Of a DNA stretch of 64,000 nucleotides, positions 56,499 through 64,000 are shown piece after piece (the first letter of the stretch is position 1; every line of letters starts with the position of its first letter). The stretch is from Planctomycetota bacterium. Its GTDB lineage: Bacteria > Planctomycetota > SZUA-567 > JAKLDR01. The stretch spans positions 1 through 64,000 of the forward strand of contig JAKLDR010000011.1 of NCBI GenBank assembly GCA_022703445.1, in the 5' to 3' direction. The position numbers and the translations under genes are program-made. The notes below the pieces were generated by a model, which was given only the letters and a program-made list of their open reading frames with translations, did no database searches and had not been told where the DNA came from.

Positions 56499-58802
56499 TT
56501 ATCCCTTCCCCGCCCCATTCCCGTTGCCGTTGGCGCCGTGACCGCCGTGGCCGTTGCCCGCGGCTGGTCGGTCGGCCGGGTAGGCGATGCGGGCGTGGAA
56601 CATGCTCAGGAGGATGCGGGTCAGGGTCGCCTCGATGGCGCCGAGCTCGCGCAGGGTCAGGCCGCACTCGTCGAACTGGCCCTCCAGCAGCCGGCGGCGG
56701 GAGATGTCCCGCACCATGGCCTCGATCCGCGCGGCGGAGGGGTCCTCCAGCGTGCGGCTGGCGGCCTCCACCGCGTCGGCCAGCAGGATGACCGCCGCCT
56801 CCTTGCTCTGCGGGCGCGGCCCGGGGTAGCGGAAGATGCTCTCCGCCGGCTCCTCGCCGCGGTCCAGGGCCCGGCGGTAGAAGTACTCGGCCCGGGTGGT
56901 GCCGTGGTGCTGCTCGATGATGTCCACCAGCACGCGCGGCAGCCGGAAGGAACGGGCCAGCTCCACCCCGTCGCGGACGTGGGCGATGACCACCGTGGCG
57001 CTCATGGCCGGAGCCATCCGGTCGTGGCGGTTCTCGCCCGGCGGGGCGTTCTCCACGAAGTACTCGGGGCGGGCCAGCTTGCCGATGTCGTGGTAGTAGC
57101 CGCCGGCGCGGGCCAGCAGGGGGCTGGCCCCCACCGCCGCGGCGGCGTTCTCGGCGAGCATGCCCACCACCGAGCAGTGGTGGAAGCTGTTGGGCGCGTT
57201 GAGGAAGAGCGTGCGCAGCACCGGCGACTGGTTCGGGTCGCAGAGCACCCGCAGGCTGACGCTGGTGCTGACCCCGAAGGCCGCCTCGAGCACCGGCAGC
57301 GCCCCGGCCAGAACCAGCCCCTGGCCCAGCGCGGCCAGGAGGCCCCAGAGCGCCTCGCGCAGGACGATGCCGGTCTCCGGCGCGCCGGACAGGATTCGCC
57401 CGGCGGCGGCCACCGCGGCGGTGACCAGCCCGGCGGCCAGCGCGGCGCGCAGCAGGTCCAGGTGGTGGCGCGGGCGCGAGCAGGCCAGCGCCGCGGCCAG
57501 CGACCCGGCGGTCAGGGCGGCCGCCCCGTAGAGCCCGCCGCCGGCGGCCAGCGCCGCCAGGGCGCAGACCAGCACGGACAGGGCCGCCGCGGTGCGCACC
57601 GACAACACCAGGGCCGCGGCCATGGCGAAGAACACCGCCGGGGCCATCAGCACCGGCCAGTCGTTCTCGGCCACGAAGCGCGCGGCCAGCAGCACCCCGG
57701 CGGCCAGGAAGCCCAGCACGGCCAGGGCCCGCGGCCGGCGCAGCACCTCCGGCTCGACGCGGACGATCCAGGCGAAGGCCACGCAGAAGAGCGCGGCGAC
57801 GATCAGCAGCAGGCCGCCGGTGCGCAGCAGGCGCTCGCGCACGGCCACCGACTCCCAGTAGGCGGCGTTTTCCACGCGCAGCAGCCGGAGCTCCTGCTCC
57901 TCGATCCGGTCGCCGGCCAGCAGCAGCACCTCGCCCTTGCGCACGCTGCGCCGGCCGCTGGTGACGTCGATCTCGCCGAGGGCCTTCTTGAGCGCCTCCT
58001 CCGAGAGCGTCGGGTCGTGGTCCAGGCTGGGCTGCAGCCGGCGCGCCAGCAGGGCCTTGGCGGTCTCGAGCAGGATGGGCGGACGCCCGCGCAGGAGCGG
58101 CCGGAGCGCCTTCTCGATCTCCGTCGTGGCCGTGCTCACGCTGTAGCAGCGGGAGGCGGGCAGCGTCCCGGACCGTTCTCCGGGGTGCGCCCGGCTGCGC
58201 ACCTCGATCCGGATGTCCGGGCGGCGCTCGAGTTCGGCGCGCTGGCGCTCCTCCCGGAGCACCCCGGCGTGCTGGATGCGGCCCAGGTCCTGGGCCAGCG
58301 GCGCCAGCAGGTCCTCGCGGAGGTTGAAGTTCTCCAGCGCCTTCCAGAGCGGCTCCGCGGACTGCTCGTCGGCCACCTTGGCCTCCACGGCGGCCTTGCG
58401 GAACTCCTCCAGGTCCTTGGCCTTGGCGCGGACCTCGGCGAGCTTCTCCAGGTCCTCCATCACCAGAACGGACCACTTGGGCTCCAGGAAGTACACGCCC
58501 GGCGTCCCGGCCATGGCCGCCTTGCGCCGGTCGTTGTAGGCCCGCGGGTCGTCGTCCACGAAGTCCACCCGGGCCATGTAGTTGGCCTGGGCCTTCTCGC
58601 CCAGGTGCATGCCCACCGGGGGCGCCCCGCGGTTGAGGATGGCCAGGGCGCCGACCACGAAGAGCGCGCCGAAGAGGATCAGGGTGACCTTCTGGCTGCG
58701 GCTCAGGGCCGGACCCGAGGAAATGGCCGGGGCCGGCGCGGCCGAGCGCCGGACGATCTCCTCCGGCCTGGGCCGGTGGGCGCGCCCGTTAGGCCTTGCC
58801 AC
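56499..58802 (-). CDS. pgpH: PgpH-type 7TM-HD phosphohydrolase (c-di-AMP phosphodiesterase)
   Basis: 767 residues. One N-terminal membrane helix (about 38-56, VTLILFGALFVVGALAIL), an extracytoplasmic 7TMR-HDED domain (about 60-320), a cluster of about seven helices (335-530) and a cytoplasmic HD domain (about 545-720) with NSFHHCSVVGMLAENAA, GYYHDIGKLARPEYF and IEQHHGTTRAEYFYRRA. PgpH-type proteins hydrolyse c-di-AMP to pApA. Together with cdaA at 48801 this window would hold both synthesis and removal. GTG start at 58802 overlaps the phoH end; the C-terminus is Gly/Asn/His-rich. Confidence 0.93.
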   Translation of the reverse strand: MARPNGRAHRPRPEEIVRRSAAPAPAISSGPALSRSQKVTLILFGALFVVGALAILNRGAPPVGMHLGEKAQANYMARVDFVDDDPRAYNDRRKAAMAGTPGVYFLEPKWSVLVMEDLEKLAEVRAKAKDLEEFRKAAVEAKVADEQSAEPLWKALENFNLREDLLAPLAQDLGRIQHAGVLREERQRAELERRPDIRIEVRSRAHPGERSGTLPASRCYSVSTATTEIEKALRPLLRGRPPILLETAKALLARRLQPSLDHDPTLSEEALKKALGEIDVTSGRRSVRKGEVLLLAGDRIEEQELRLLRVENAAYWESVAVRERLLRTGGLLLIVAALFCVAFAWIVRVEPEVLRRPRALAVLGFLAAGVLLAARFVAENDWPVLMAPAVFFAMAAALVLSVRTAAALSVLVCALAALAAGGGLYGAAALTAGSLAAALACSRPRHHLDLLRAALAAGLVTAAVAAAGRILSGAPETGIVLREALWGLLAALGQGLVLAGALPVLEAAFGVSTSVSLRVLCDPNQSPVLRTLFLNAPNSFHHCSVVGMLAENAAAAVGASPLLARAGGYYHDIGKLARPEYFVENAPPGENRHDRMAPAMSATVVIAHVRDGVELARSFRLPRVLVDIIEQHHGTTRAEYFYRRALDRGEEPAESIFRYPGPRPQSKEAAVILLADAVEAASRTLEDPSAARIEAMVRDISRRRLLEGQFDECGLTLRELGAIEATLTRILLSMFHARIAYPADRPAAGNGHGGHGANGNGNGAGKG

Positions 58803-59766
58803 CCGCGGACTCCCCAGGGGCCTCGGCCCGGCCCTGTTCGTAGGCCAGGACGATCTCCTTGACCAGGCGGTGGCGGACCACGTCGTCGGCCGAGAGCTCC
58901 ACGAAGGCCAGGCCCTCGATGCCGGAGAGCAGGCCCATGGCGTGGCGCATCCCGGAGACCTCGCCGCTCGGCAGGTCGGTCTGGGTCACGTCGCCGACCA
59001 CCGCGGCGCGGCTGTTGGCGCCCAGGCGGGTCAGGAACATCTTCATCTGCGAGACGGTGGTGTTCTGGGCCTCGTCCAGGATCACGTAGGCGCCGTTCAG
59101 GGTCCGGCCGCGCATGTAGGCCAGCGGGACCACCTCGATGGTCCCGGCCTCGGAGTAGCGCAGCAGGTCGCGCTCCGGGATCATCTCGGCCAGGGCGTCG
59201 TGCAGCGGGCGCAGGTAGGGGTTGACCTTCTCGCGGAAGTCGCCGGGCAGGAAGCCGAGCTTCTCGCCGGCCTCCACCGCCGGGCGGGCCAGCACGATGC
59301 GGCCGGCCCGGCCGGAGGCCAGCTCGGCGCAGGCCCGGGCCACCGCCAGGTAGGTCTTGCCCGTGCCGGCCGGGCCGGTGGCGAAGACGATCTCGGAGTT
59401 CTCCAGGGCGGACAGGTACCGGGCCTGTCCCGGGCTCCTGGGCCGGACGTAGCGGTTGGATCCGAAGACCCGCACGCCGCTCCCCGCCGGGCCGCCGCCC
59501 GGGCCGGAGGAGCCACGCGCGGAGTGCACCAGGCGCTCGACCTCGGTCACGCCCGGCTCGAGCCCCCCCTCGACCATGCGCACCAGCTCCCGGCAGACCT
59601 CCAGCGCCCGGCGGACGGCAGGCTCCTCGCCCTCCACGCTCAGCCGGCCGTCGCGCACAGAGGCGGCCACGCCGATGGCCTCGCGCAGCGCGCGCAGGTT
59701 GGAGTCGGCCGGGCCGAGCACGGCCCGCTCCATCTCGACGTCGCCCAGGAGCAGCGTATCCTTCAA
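58789..59766 (-). CDS. phoH: PhoH-like ATPase
   Basis: 325 residues from TTG 59766, overlapping the cdsA stop (TTGA). The N-terminal ~100 residues are a KH-like domain (RALREAIGVAASVRDGRLSV). The ATPase core has Walker A FATGPAGTGKTYLAVARACA, Walker B AYVILDEAQN, VVGDVTQTDLPSG and VRHRLVKEIVLAYE. PhoH2-type proteins are thought to be ATP-driven RNA helicases or chaperones working with YbeY in rRNA processing; ybeY is 3.4 kb downstream on the same strand. Confidence 0.93.
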   Translation of the reverse strand: MKDTLLLGDVEMERAVLGPADSNLRALREAIGVAASVRDGRLSVEGEEPAVRRALEVCRELVRMVEGGLEPGVTEVERLVHSARGSSGPGGGPAGSGVRVFGSNRYVRPRSPGQARYLSALENSEIVFATGPAGTGKTYLAVARACAELASGRAGRIVLARPAVEAGEKLGFLPGDFREKVNPYLRPLHDALAEMIPERDLLRYSEAGTIEVVPLAYMRGRTLNGAYVILDEAQNTTVSQMKMFLTRLGANSRAAVVGDVTQTDLPSGEVSGMRHAMGLLSGIEGLAFVELSADDVVRHRLVKEIVLAYEQGRAEAPGESAGGKA

Positions 59767-60707
59767 GGCGCCAGCTCCAGCCCCGCGGCGAAGCGCAGGA
59801 AGAGGTAGATGGCCGGCGCGGAGATCAGCAGGCTGTCGATCACGTCCAGGACGCCGCCATAGCCCGGAAAGACGCCGCCGGAGTCCTTGACCCCGCCGCT
59901 GCGCTTGAAGAGCGACTCGAGCAGGTCGCCGCACTGCCCGGCGGCCCCGGCCAGCACCCCCAGGGCCGGGATCATCCAGGCCTCGCGCAGGCCGGGCAGC
60001 AGCCCCAACGCGGCGCACCCATAGGCGGCGCCGACGCTCGCGGCCAGGCCGGCGATGGCGCCCTCCACGCTCTTGGCGGGGCTGATCCGGGGGATGAGCT
60101 TGTGCCGGCCGATGCTCCGGCCCACGAAGTAGGCGCCCACGTCGCTGGCCTTGGAGACGACCACGGTGCTGATCAGCAGGGCGTTGCCCGACAGCAGCCA
60201 CTCGGCGTTGCCCAGCGGGTCCTCCAGGTGGCGGATGCGCACCAGGAAGCACGGCAGGAACCAGAGGTAGACGACGCCCAGCAGGGTCATGCCCACCGCC
60301 GGCAGCGCGTCGCGGTTGTCCCGGATCAGGAACTGCCGCAGGAAGATGGCGAAGACCGCCGCCACGCTCCCCGCCTCCAAAAGCGGCCAGCCCGCGCCGG
60401 CGGACAGCAGCCCGGAGAGCGCCAGCCAGTGCAGCCAGACCAGCCCGACGCACACGGCCATGCCCCATATGCGGAACGGCCGGAAGCCCCGGGCCTCGCA
60501 CATGTCGCAGAATTCGCCGAAGGCCAGGATCGTGGCGATGGTCAGGACGGCGGTGAAGAGCACGTCCAGCCGGAACACGAAGAAGTCGGCGGCCAGCGCG
60601 CCGCCGGCCACGGCCAGGATGGCCGAGGCGGCCACGAAGCGCCGCGCGGTCTCGGAGCGCCGCGGGGACTGAGTGGCCGGCGGCGCCTGAGGAGTCGGAT
60701 CGGTCAT
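59763..60707 (-). CDS. cdsA: Phosphatidate cytidylyltransferase
   Basis: 314 residues, integral membrane enzyme making CDP-diacylglycerol from phosphatidate and CTP, the branch point of phospholipid synthesis. About eight helices; the family signature near the C-terminus reads FKRSGGVKDSGGVFPGYGG then LDVIDSLL, with the acidic metal site GQCGDLLES and SKASDVGAYFVGRSIG. The N-terminal ~20 residues are a soluble Pro-rich extension. The ATG lies six nucleotides after the -10, without SD. It heads the cdsA-phoH-pgpH group. Confidence 0.95.
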   Translation of the reverse strand: MTDPTPQAPPATQSPRRSETARRFVAASAILAVAGGALAADFFVFRLDVLFTAVLTIATILAFGEFCDMCEARGFRPFRIWGMAVCVGLVWLHWLALSGLLSAGAGWPLLEAGSVAAVFAIFLRQFLIRDNRDALPAVGMTLLGVVYLWFLPCFLVRIRHLEDPLGNAEWLLSGNALLISTVVVSKASDVGAYFVGRSIGRHKLIPRISPAKSVEGAIAGLAASVGAAYGCAALGLLPGLREAWMIPALGVLAGAAGQCGDLLESLFKRSGGVKDSGGVFPGYGGVLDVIDSLLISAPAIYLFLRFAAGLELAP

Positions 60708-60713
60708 GGGGGT

Positions 60714-60741
60714 ATTCTATGGCCCGGCGGGAGATGCGCAA
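60714..60741 (-). promoter_or_regulatory. Promoter of cdsA, placing the start codon at +1
   Basis: Minus strand -35 TTGCGC (60741-60736), 16-bp spacer, -10 TAGAAT (60719-60714), then six nucleotides (ACCCCC) to the ATG at 60707. No SD. Confidence 0.6.
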
Positions 60742-60782
60742 CTGACCTGGGGCTGCGGGCCGCTTCAGTTCCCATCGCCTTC

Positions 60783-60894
60783 GATCGTTCTCGCCCTCGC
60801 TCTCGCCATGGCTCTCGCCCGCGCCTGGGGATCGAGGACGAGAACCGCTCGGCTCCGCCTCGCTGAGAACGAGAACGAGCGGAGACGAGGCGAA
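60783..60894. repeat. Imperfect inverted hexamer-rich repeat in divergent intergenic region
   Basis: Left arm GTTCTCGCCCTCGCTCTCGC (pyrimidine-rich, CTCGCC/CTCGCT units) and right arm GAGAACGAGAACGAGCGGAG (purine-rich, GAACGA units) are roughly inverse complements about 45 nt apart, able to fold into a long hairpin. No coding frame. It lies between the cdsA and lat promoters. Confidence 0.55.
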
Positions 60895-60921
60895 AGGCCC
60901 CTGACCAGCCCCTGCATCTGT

Positions 60922-60950
60922 TTGACTGCCGGCCCGTCCCGGTATATAGA
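60922..60950 (+). promoter_or_regulatory. Promoter of the lysine aminotransferase-like gene
   Basis: TTGACT (60922-60927), 17-bp spacer, TATAGA (60945-60950; a run TATATAGA). The predicted leader is about 40 nt and contains SD CAGGAG before the ATG at 60999. Confidence 0.6.
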
Positions 60951-60998
60951 GTAGGCCCCGCTGCGCTGCGGCCGGGAGACCAGGACAGGAGAAACGCC

Positions 60999-62327
60999 AT
61001 GCCCAGCCCCTTCCCCGGACCCGAGAGCCGGAAGCTCATCGCCGAGCTCGAGCGCTACGTGCTCACCGAGCCCTGGCCCTTCGTGGTGGACATCGAGCGC
61101 TCGTCGGGCATGTGGCTGGCCACCGTCGACGGCCAGCGCATCTTCGACTGGGCCGGCTACTACGGCTCCAAGCTCATCGGCCACAACCACCCGCGGCTGA
61201 ACGAGCCCGATTACCTGCGCCGGCTGGCCCTGGCCGCCAACAACAAGGTCGCCAACCTCGACTTCCTGACCCCGGAGTGCCTGGAGTACTACCGCCTGCT
61301 CAGGGAGCTGGCCCCCCGCTGCATGCTCAACGACAAGCTGGAGATCTACGCGGTGAACTCCGGCGCCGAGGCCGTGGAGAACATGATGAAGTACTTCATC
61401 AACCTCCACGACCGGAAGTGCCTGGCCGCTGGGCGCCTGCCCTCCGTCCGGCGCTTCATCTACTTCGACCAGGCCTTCCACGGACGCACCGTCTTCGCCC
61501 TGAACATCACCCAGCAGGACCAGGACCCCATCCTGACCAAGGACTTCCGCGGCCTGGTCCCGGGCAACCTCCAGGTGCCCTTCCCGGCGGTGGACCGCGG
61601 CCAGTCGGCCGCCGAAAACCGCGCGCGCACCAACCACAGCCTGGAGATCATCGAGGACCTGCTGGTCCGTTACCGCGGAGAGATCGTCGGAATCGTGGTC
61701 GAGCCCATCCAGGGAGCCGGCGGCCACCGCCTGGCCGAGCCGGAGTTCTTCCGGGGCCTGTCCGAACTCGCCCACCGTCACGAAACTTACCTGGGCTTCG
61801 ACGAGGTCCAGACCGCCGGCGGCCAGACCGGCACCTTCTTCGCCATCGACCAGTTCGGGCTGCCCCATCCCCCGCAGGCCGTGGCGGCGGCCAAGAAGCT
61901 GGGCTGCGGGGTCATCTACATGCTCCACCACATGGAGGACCTCGGGGTCCTCGACTCCACCTGGGGCGGGTCGCTGGCCGACATGGTCCGCTTCGTCCAG
62001 GAGATGACCGTGGTCCGCGATGAGCGGCTCATCGAGAAGATCCCCGAACGCTCCGCCCGGCTGATGGCCGGCCTGGAGGCCCTGGCCGCGAAGTTCCCGG
62101 AGCTCATCGGCAACGTCCGGGGCATGGGCACCTACGCCGGGTTCACGACACGGCGCAAGGGCGACCGCAACCGGCTGCTGGACATCCTCCTGCAGGAGGA
62201 GAGCACCATGCTGCTTGGCGCCGGGGTCGACTCGATCCGGCTACGCCCGAGCCTGAGCGCCGCCGAAGAGGACATCGACATGCTCCTGGATATCCTCGGG
62301 CGGAGCCTGCCGCGGCTGGAAGGGTGA
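60999..62327 (+). CDS. lat: Class III PLP aminotransferase, L-lysine 6-transaminase-like
   Basis: 442 residues. Best overall resemblance is to lysine epsilon-aminotransferases (Lat), which convert lysine and 2-oxoglutarate to allysine and glutamate: ANNKVANLDFLTPECLEYYR, YAVNSGAEAVENMMKYFINL, FDQAFHGRTVFALNITQQD, GIVVEPIQGAGGHRLAEPE, LGFDEVQTAGGQTGTFFAID, and the PLP lysine region VAAAKKLGCGVIYM. Lysine may enter from the lysC/dapA pathway. A more general acylornithine-type aminotransferase is possible but less likely given these motifs. Confidence 0.85.
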   Translation: MPSPFPGPESRKLIAELERYVLTEPWPFVVDIERSSGMWLATVDGQRIFDWAGYYGSKLIGHNHPRLNEPDYLRRLALAANNKVANLDFLTPECLEYYRLLRELAPRCMLNDKLEIYAVNSGAEAVENMMKYFINLHDRKCLAAGRLPSVRRFIYFDQAFHGRTVFALNITQQDQDPILTKDFRGLVPGNLQVPFPAVDRGQSAAENRARTNHSLEIIEDLLVRYRGEIVGIVVEPIQGAGGHRLAEPEFFRGLSELAHRHETYLGFDEVQTAGGQTGTFFAIDQFGLPHPPQAVAAAKKLGCGVIYMLHHMEDLGVLDSTWGGSLADMVRFVQEMTVVRDERLIEKIPERSARLMAGLEALAAKFPELIGNVRGMGTYAGFTTRRKGDRNRLLDILLQEESTMLLGAGVDSIRLRPSLSAAEEDIDMLLDILGRSLPRLEG

Positions 62328-62335
62328 ACGGCGAT

Positions 62336-62441
62336 TCTCACGCCAAGCCGCGAAGAACGCCAAGAACGGCTGGTTTCTCCTTATCATTATGGGGGGAATC
62401 CGCAGTTGTTGTTCTTTGCGGCGTTGCGCCTTGGCGTGAGA
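62336..62441. repeat. Palindromic intergenic element with 12-bp perfect ends
   Basis: TCTCACGCCAAG (62336-62347) and its inverse complement CTTGGCGTGAGA (62430-62441) flank about 80 nt with partly complementary inner arms (GCGAAGAACGCC versus GTTCTTTGCGGCG). It starts right after the lat stop and may act as terminator. Non-autonomous mobile repeats of this kind are usually present in many copies per genome. Confidence 0.7.
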
Positions 62442-62492
62442 CCACCGTTCTCAAGTGCCCAATGTAGCACGCACCCGTTCCCCTCCCCGCGC

Positions 62493-62520
62493 TTGACTGC
62501 CCCTCCTCCGGCCCTAGAAT
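62493..62520 (+). promoter_or_regulatory. Promoter of the nfn/sud-type operon
   Basis: TTGACT (62493-62498), 16-bp spacer, TAGAAT (62515-62520). A ~60-nt leader with SD GGAGG before the ATG at 62590. Confidence 0.65.
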
Positions 62521-62589
62521 ACCCGTCGTCGGGCATACGGCATGGCCTGACGCACGCTTGACTCCGTCATAAGCCGGGTGGGAGGAATC

Positions 62590-63420
62590 ATGGCCAAGGT
62601 GGTTGCCAGGCGCGAGATCGCGCCGCAGACGGTCCTGCTGGAGCTGGAGGCCCCCAAGATCGCCGCCAAGCGGCGTCCCGGGCAGTTCGTGATCCTCAAG
62701 AAGGACGAGGCCGGCGAGCGCATCCCGCTGACCATCGCCATGGCCGACCACGCCAGGGGCACCATCACGGTGATCTTCCAGATGGTCGGCGCCGGCACCC
62801 GCGGCCTGGGTGCCGTGCCGGTCGGCGGCGAGGTCATGGACGTGGTCGGACCGCTGGGCAAGCCCACCGACATCCACAAGGTCGGCACGGTGGTCTCGGT
62901 CGGCGGCGGCATCGGCACGGCGGTGGCCTACCCCATCGCCGAGGCCATGAAGGCCATGGGCAACCGGGTGATCGGCATCATCGGCGCGCGCAACAAGGAC
63001 CTGCTCATCCTCGAGGACGAGTTCCGCAAGGTCGCCGACGAGCTGCTGGTCACCACCGACGACGGCAGCTACGTCCGCAAGGGCTTCGTGACCGACGTGC
63101 TCAAGGAGGTCATCGCCCGCGGAGCGCCCATCGCCGAGGTCCTGGCCATCGGCCCGGTCCCGATGATGAAGGCGGTCTGCAAGGTCACCAAGGAGGCCGG
63201 CATCAAGACGGTGGTGAGCCTGAACCCCATCATGATCGACGGCACCGGCATGTGCGGCGGTTGCCGCGTGGACATCGGCGGCCAGACCAAGTTCGCCTGC
63301 GTCGACGGTCCGGAGTTCGACGGCCACCTGGTGAACTGGGATGTCCTGGGCACCAGGCTCTCGGCCTACAAGGCCCATGAACAGGAAGCCTGCCGCCTGC
63401 ACGGAGCGGAGAAACGCTGA
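62590..63420 (+). CDS. nfnA: NfnA/SudB-type FAD-NAD(P) oxidoreductase small subunit
   Basis: 276 residues of the dihydroorotate-dehydrogenase-electron-transfer family. FAD domain: VVARREIAPQTVLLELEAPK, RPGQFVILKK, RIPLTIAMADHARGTITVIF. NAD domain: VVSVGGGIGTAVAYPIAEAM. C-terminal [2Fe-2S] site: MCGGCRVDIGGQTKFACVDG. In NfnAB this subunit pairs with a glutamate-synthase-like large subunit for electron-bifurcating exchange between NADH, NADPH and ferredoxin; sulfide dehydrogenase is the alternative name for the same architecture. It overlaps the next gene by one base (TGATG). Confidence 0.92.
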   Translation: MAKVVARREIAPQTVLLELEAPKIAAKRRPGQFVILKKDEAGERIPLTIAMADHARGTITVIFQMVGAGTRGLGAVPVGGEVMDVVGPLGKPTDIHKVGTVVSVGGGIGTAVAYPIAEAMKAMGNRVIGIIGARNKDLLILEDEFRKVADELLVTTDDGSYVRKGFVTDVLKEVIARGAPIAEVLAIGPVPMMKAVCKVTKEAGIKTVVSLNPIMIDGTGMCGGCRVDIGGQTKFACVDGPEFDGHLVNWDVLGTRLSAYKAHEQEACRLHGAEKR

Positions 63421-64000
63421 TGACCCCAGAGAACGCCAACCCCTCCCCCGCCCCGGCCCCGGCCGGCGGCAAGAAGCAGCGCCCCCCGCGCCAGAAGATG
63501 CCGGAGCAGCCGGCGGCCGAGCGCGTCCGCAACTTCAACGAGGTGCCCTACGGCTACTCCGCCGACCTGGCCCAGTTGGAGGCCTCCCGCTGCCTGCAGT
63601 GCAAGAAGCCGGCCTGCGTCGACGGCTGCCCGGTCTGCGTGGACATCCCCGGCTTCATCAAGAAGGTCGCCGAGGGCGACTTCCTGGGGGCCGCGCGCAC
63701 GCTCAAGGCCGACAACTCGCTGCCGGCGGTCTGCGGCCGGGTCTGCCCCCAGGAGGAGCAGTGCGAGAAGCTCTGCGTCCTGGCCAAGAAGGGCGAGTCG
63801 GTGGCGGTCGGGCGCCTGGAGCGCTTCGTGGCCGACTACGAGCGCGAGCGCGGCACTGGCGAACTGCCCCCCAAGGCGCCGCCCAGCGGCTTCCGGGTCG
63901 CGGTGGTCGGCTCTGGTCCGGCCGGCCTGACCTGCGCCGGCGAACTCGTCAAGAAGGGCCACCGGGTCACGGTCTTCGAGGCCCTGCACAAGGCCGGCGG
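63420..64000 (+). CDS. nfnB: NfnB / glutamate-synthase-like large subunit (partial, right edge)
   Basis: The first ~193 residues are present. A Pro/Ala/Lys-rich leader precedes the N-terminal ferredoxin-like domain of glutamate-synthase small-chain proteins: SRCLQCKKPACVDGCPVCVD and CGRVCPQEEQCEKLCVLAKK, the cysteines of two [4Fe-4S] clusters. The FAD loop FRVAVVGSGPAGLTCAGELV starts just before the edge. Paired with nfnA, it forms an NAD(P)H:ferredoxin-type oxidoreductase, consistent with anaerobic life. Confidence 0.92.
   Translation, partial: MTPENANPSPAPAPAGGKKQRPPRQKMPEQPAAERVRNFNEVPYGYSADLAQLEASRCLQCKKPACVDGCPVCVDIPGFIKKVAEGDFLGAARTLKADNSLPAVCGRVCPQEEQCEKLCVLAKKGESVAVGRLERFVADYERERGTGELPPKAPPSGFRVAVVGSGPAGLTCAGELVKKGHRVTVFEALHKAG

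Overview
The window is high-GC, densely packed chromosomal DNA from a didermic (outer-membrane-bearing) bacterium. Signs of an outer membrane are an LptE-like lipoprotein (52557-53090), a large AsmA-family protein and several lipobox lipoproteins. A SpoVG with an inserted zinc ribbon beside ispE, zinc-ribbon/RDD proteins, an FHA domain on an envelope protein, and a corrinoid protein with a UroD-type methyltransferase suggest an uncultured anaerobic lineage of planctomycete or wider PVC type. That placement is inference; no rRNA is present to test it.

Layout. 1-961: an edge-truncated lipoprotein, tRNA-Arg(CCU) and the SRP RNA gene, which leads into dnaX-ybaB-recR-rpoN-rsmD and an unrecognised TPR / membrane-HTH / zinc-ribbon-RDD / GT4 run (962-10749), nearly all joined by 1-4 nt overlaps. 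10809-15153 (minus): a secreted helical-repeat protein, spoVG, ispE, a low-GC lipoprotein and an M15-like lipoprotein with an inserted EF-hand. 15295-17602 (plus): PHP phosphoesterase, TPR membrane protein, corrinoid protein. 17650-22804 (minus): ABC-F protein, UroD-type methyltransferase, heparinase-like lyase. 22939-24584: small membrane protein and an RluD-type pseudouridine synthase carrying heptanucleotide-repeat insertions. 24591-27806 (minus): GH20-like hexosaminidase and aspartate kinase. 28077-32915: a 1612-residue FHA-AsmA fusion. 32932-33730 (minus): a tandem pair of STAS-like proteins. 33871-36697: two-cysteine ArsR regulator and a CoA-disulfide-reductase/rhodanese/TusA/DsrE fusion.

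36770-54963 is a long minus-strand block: ybeY-recO-TPR-lptE-ftsH-folP-cdaA-cdaR-pdxJ-dapA-folE-(membrane protein)-ABC ATPase-ABC permease-queE-radC-AlbA_2 protein-small gene with an internal UGA. A low-GC membrane protein (55669-56400) separates this from cdsA-phoH-pgpH. The right end holds a lysine-6-aminotransferase-like gene and the start of an nfnA-nfnB / sulfide-dehydrogenase-type pair.

Functionally the window brings together c-di-AMP synthesis (cdaA, cdaR) and breakdown (pgpH-type), pteridine/deazapurine chemistry (folE feeding both folP and queE), lysine/diaminopimelate metabolism (lysC, dapA, lat-like), recombination and repair (recR, recO, radC, dnaX), and persulfide handling with its own regulator. 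I found no CRISPR array, insertion sequence or prophage. The most distinctive signals are five genes whose start codon lies 6-7 nt after a TTGNNN-16 bp-TAGAAT type promoter with no Shine-Dalgarno (predicted leaderless mRNAs), heptamer repeats tolerated inside rluD, the FHA-AsmA and RadC-cysteine-cluster fusions, and the coupled radC / AlbA_2 / UGA-interrupted cassette.
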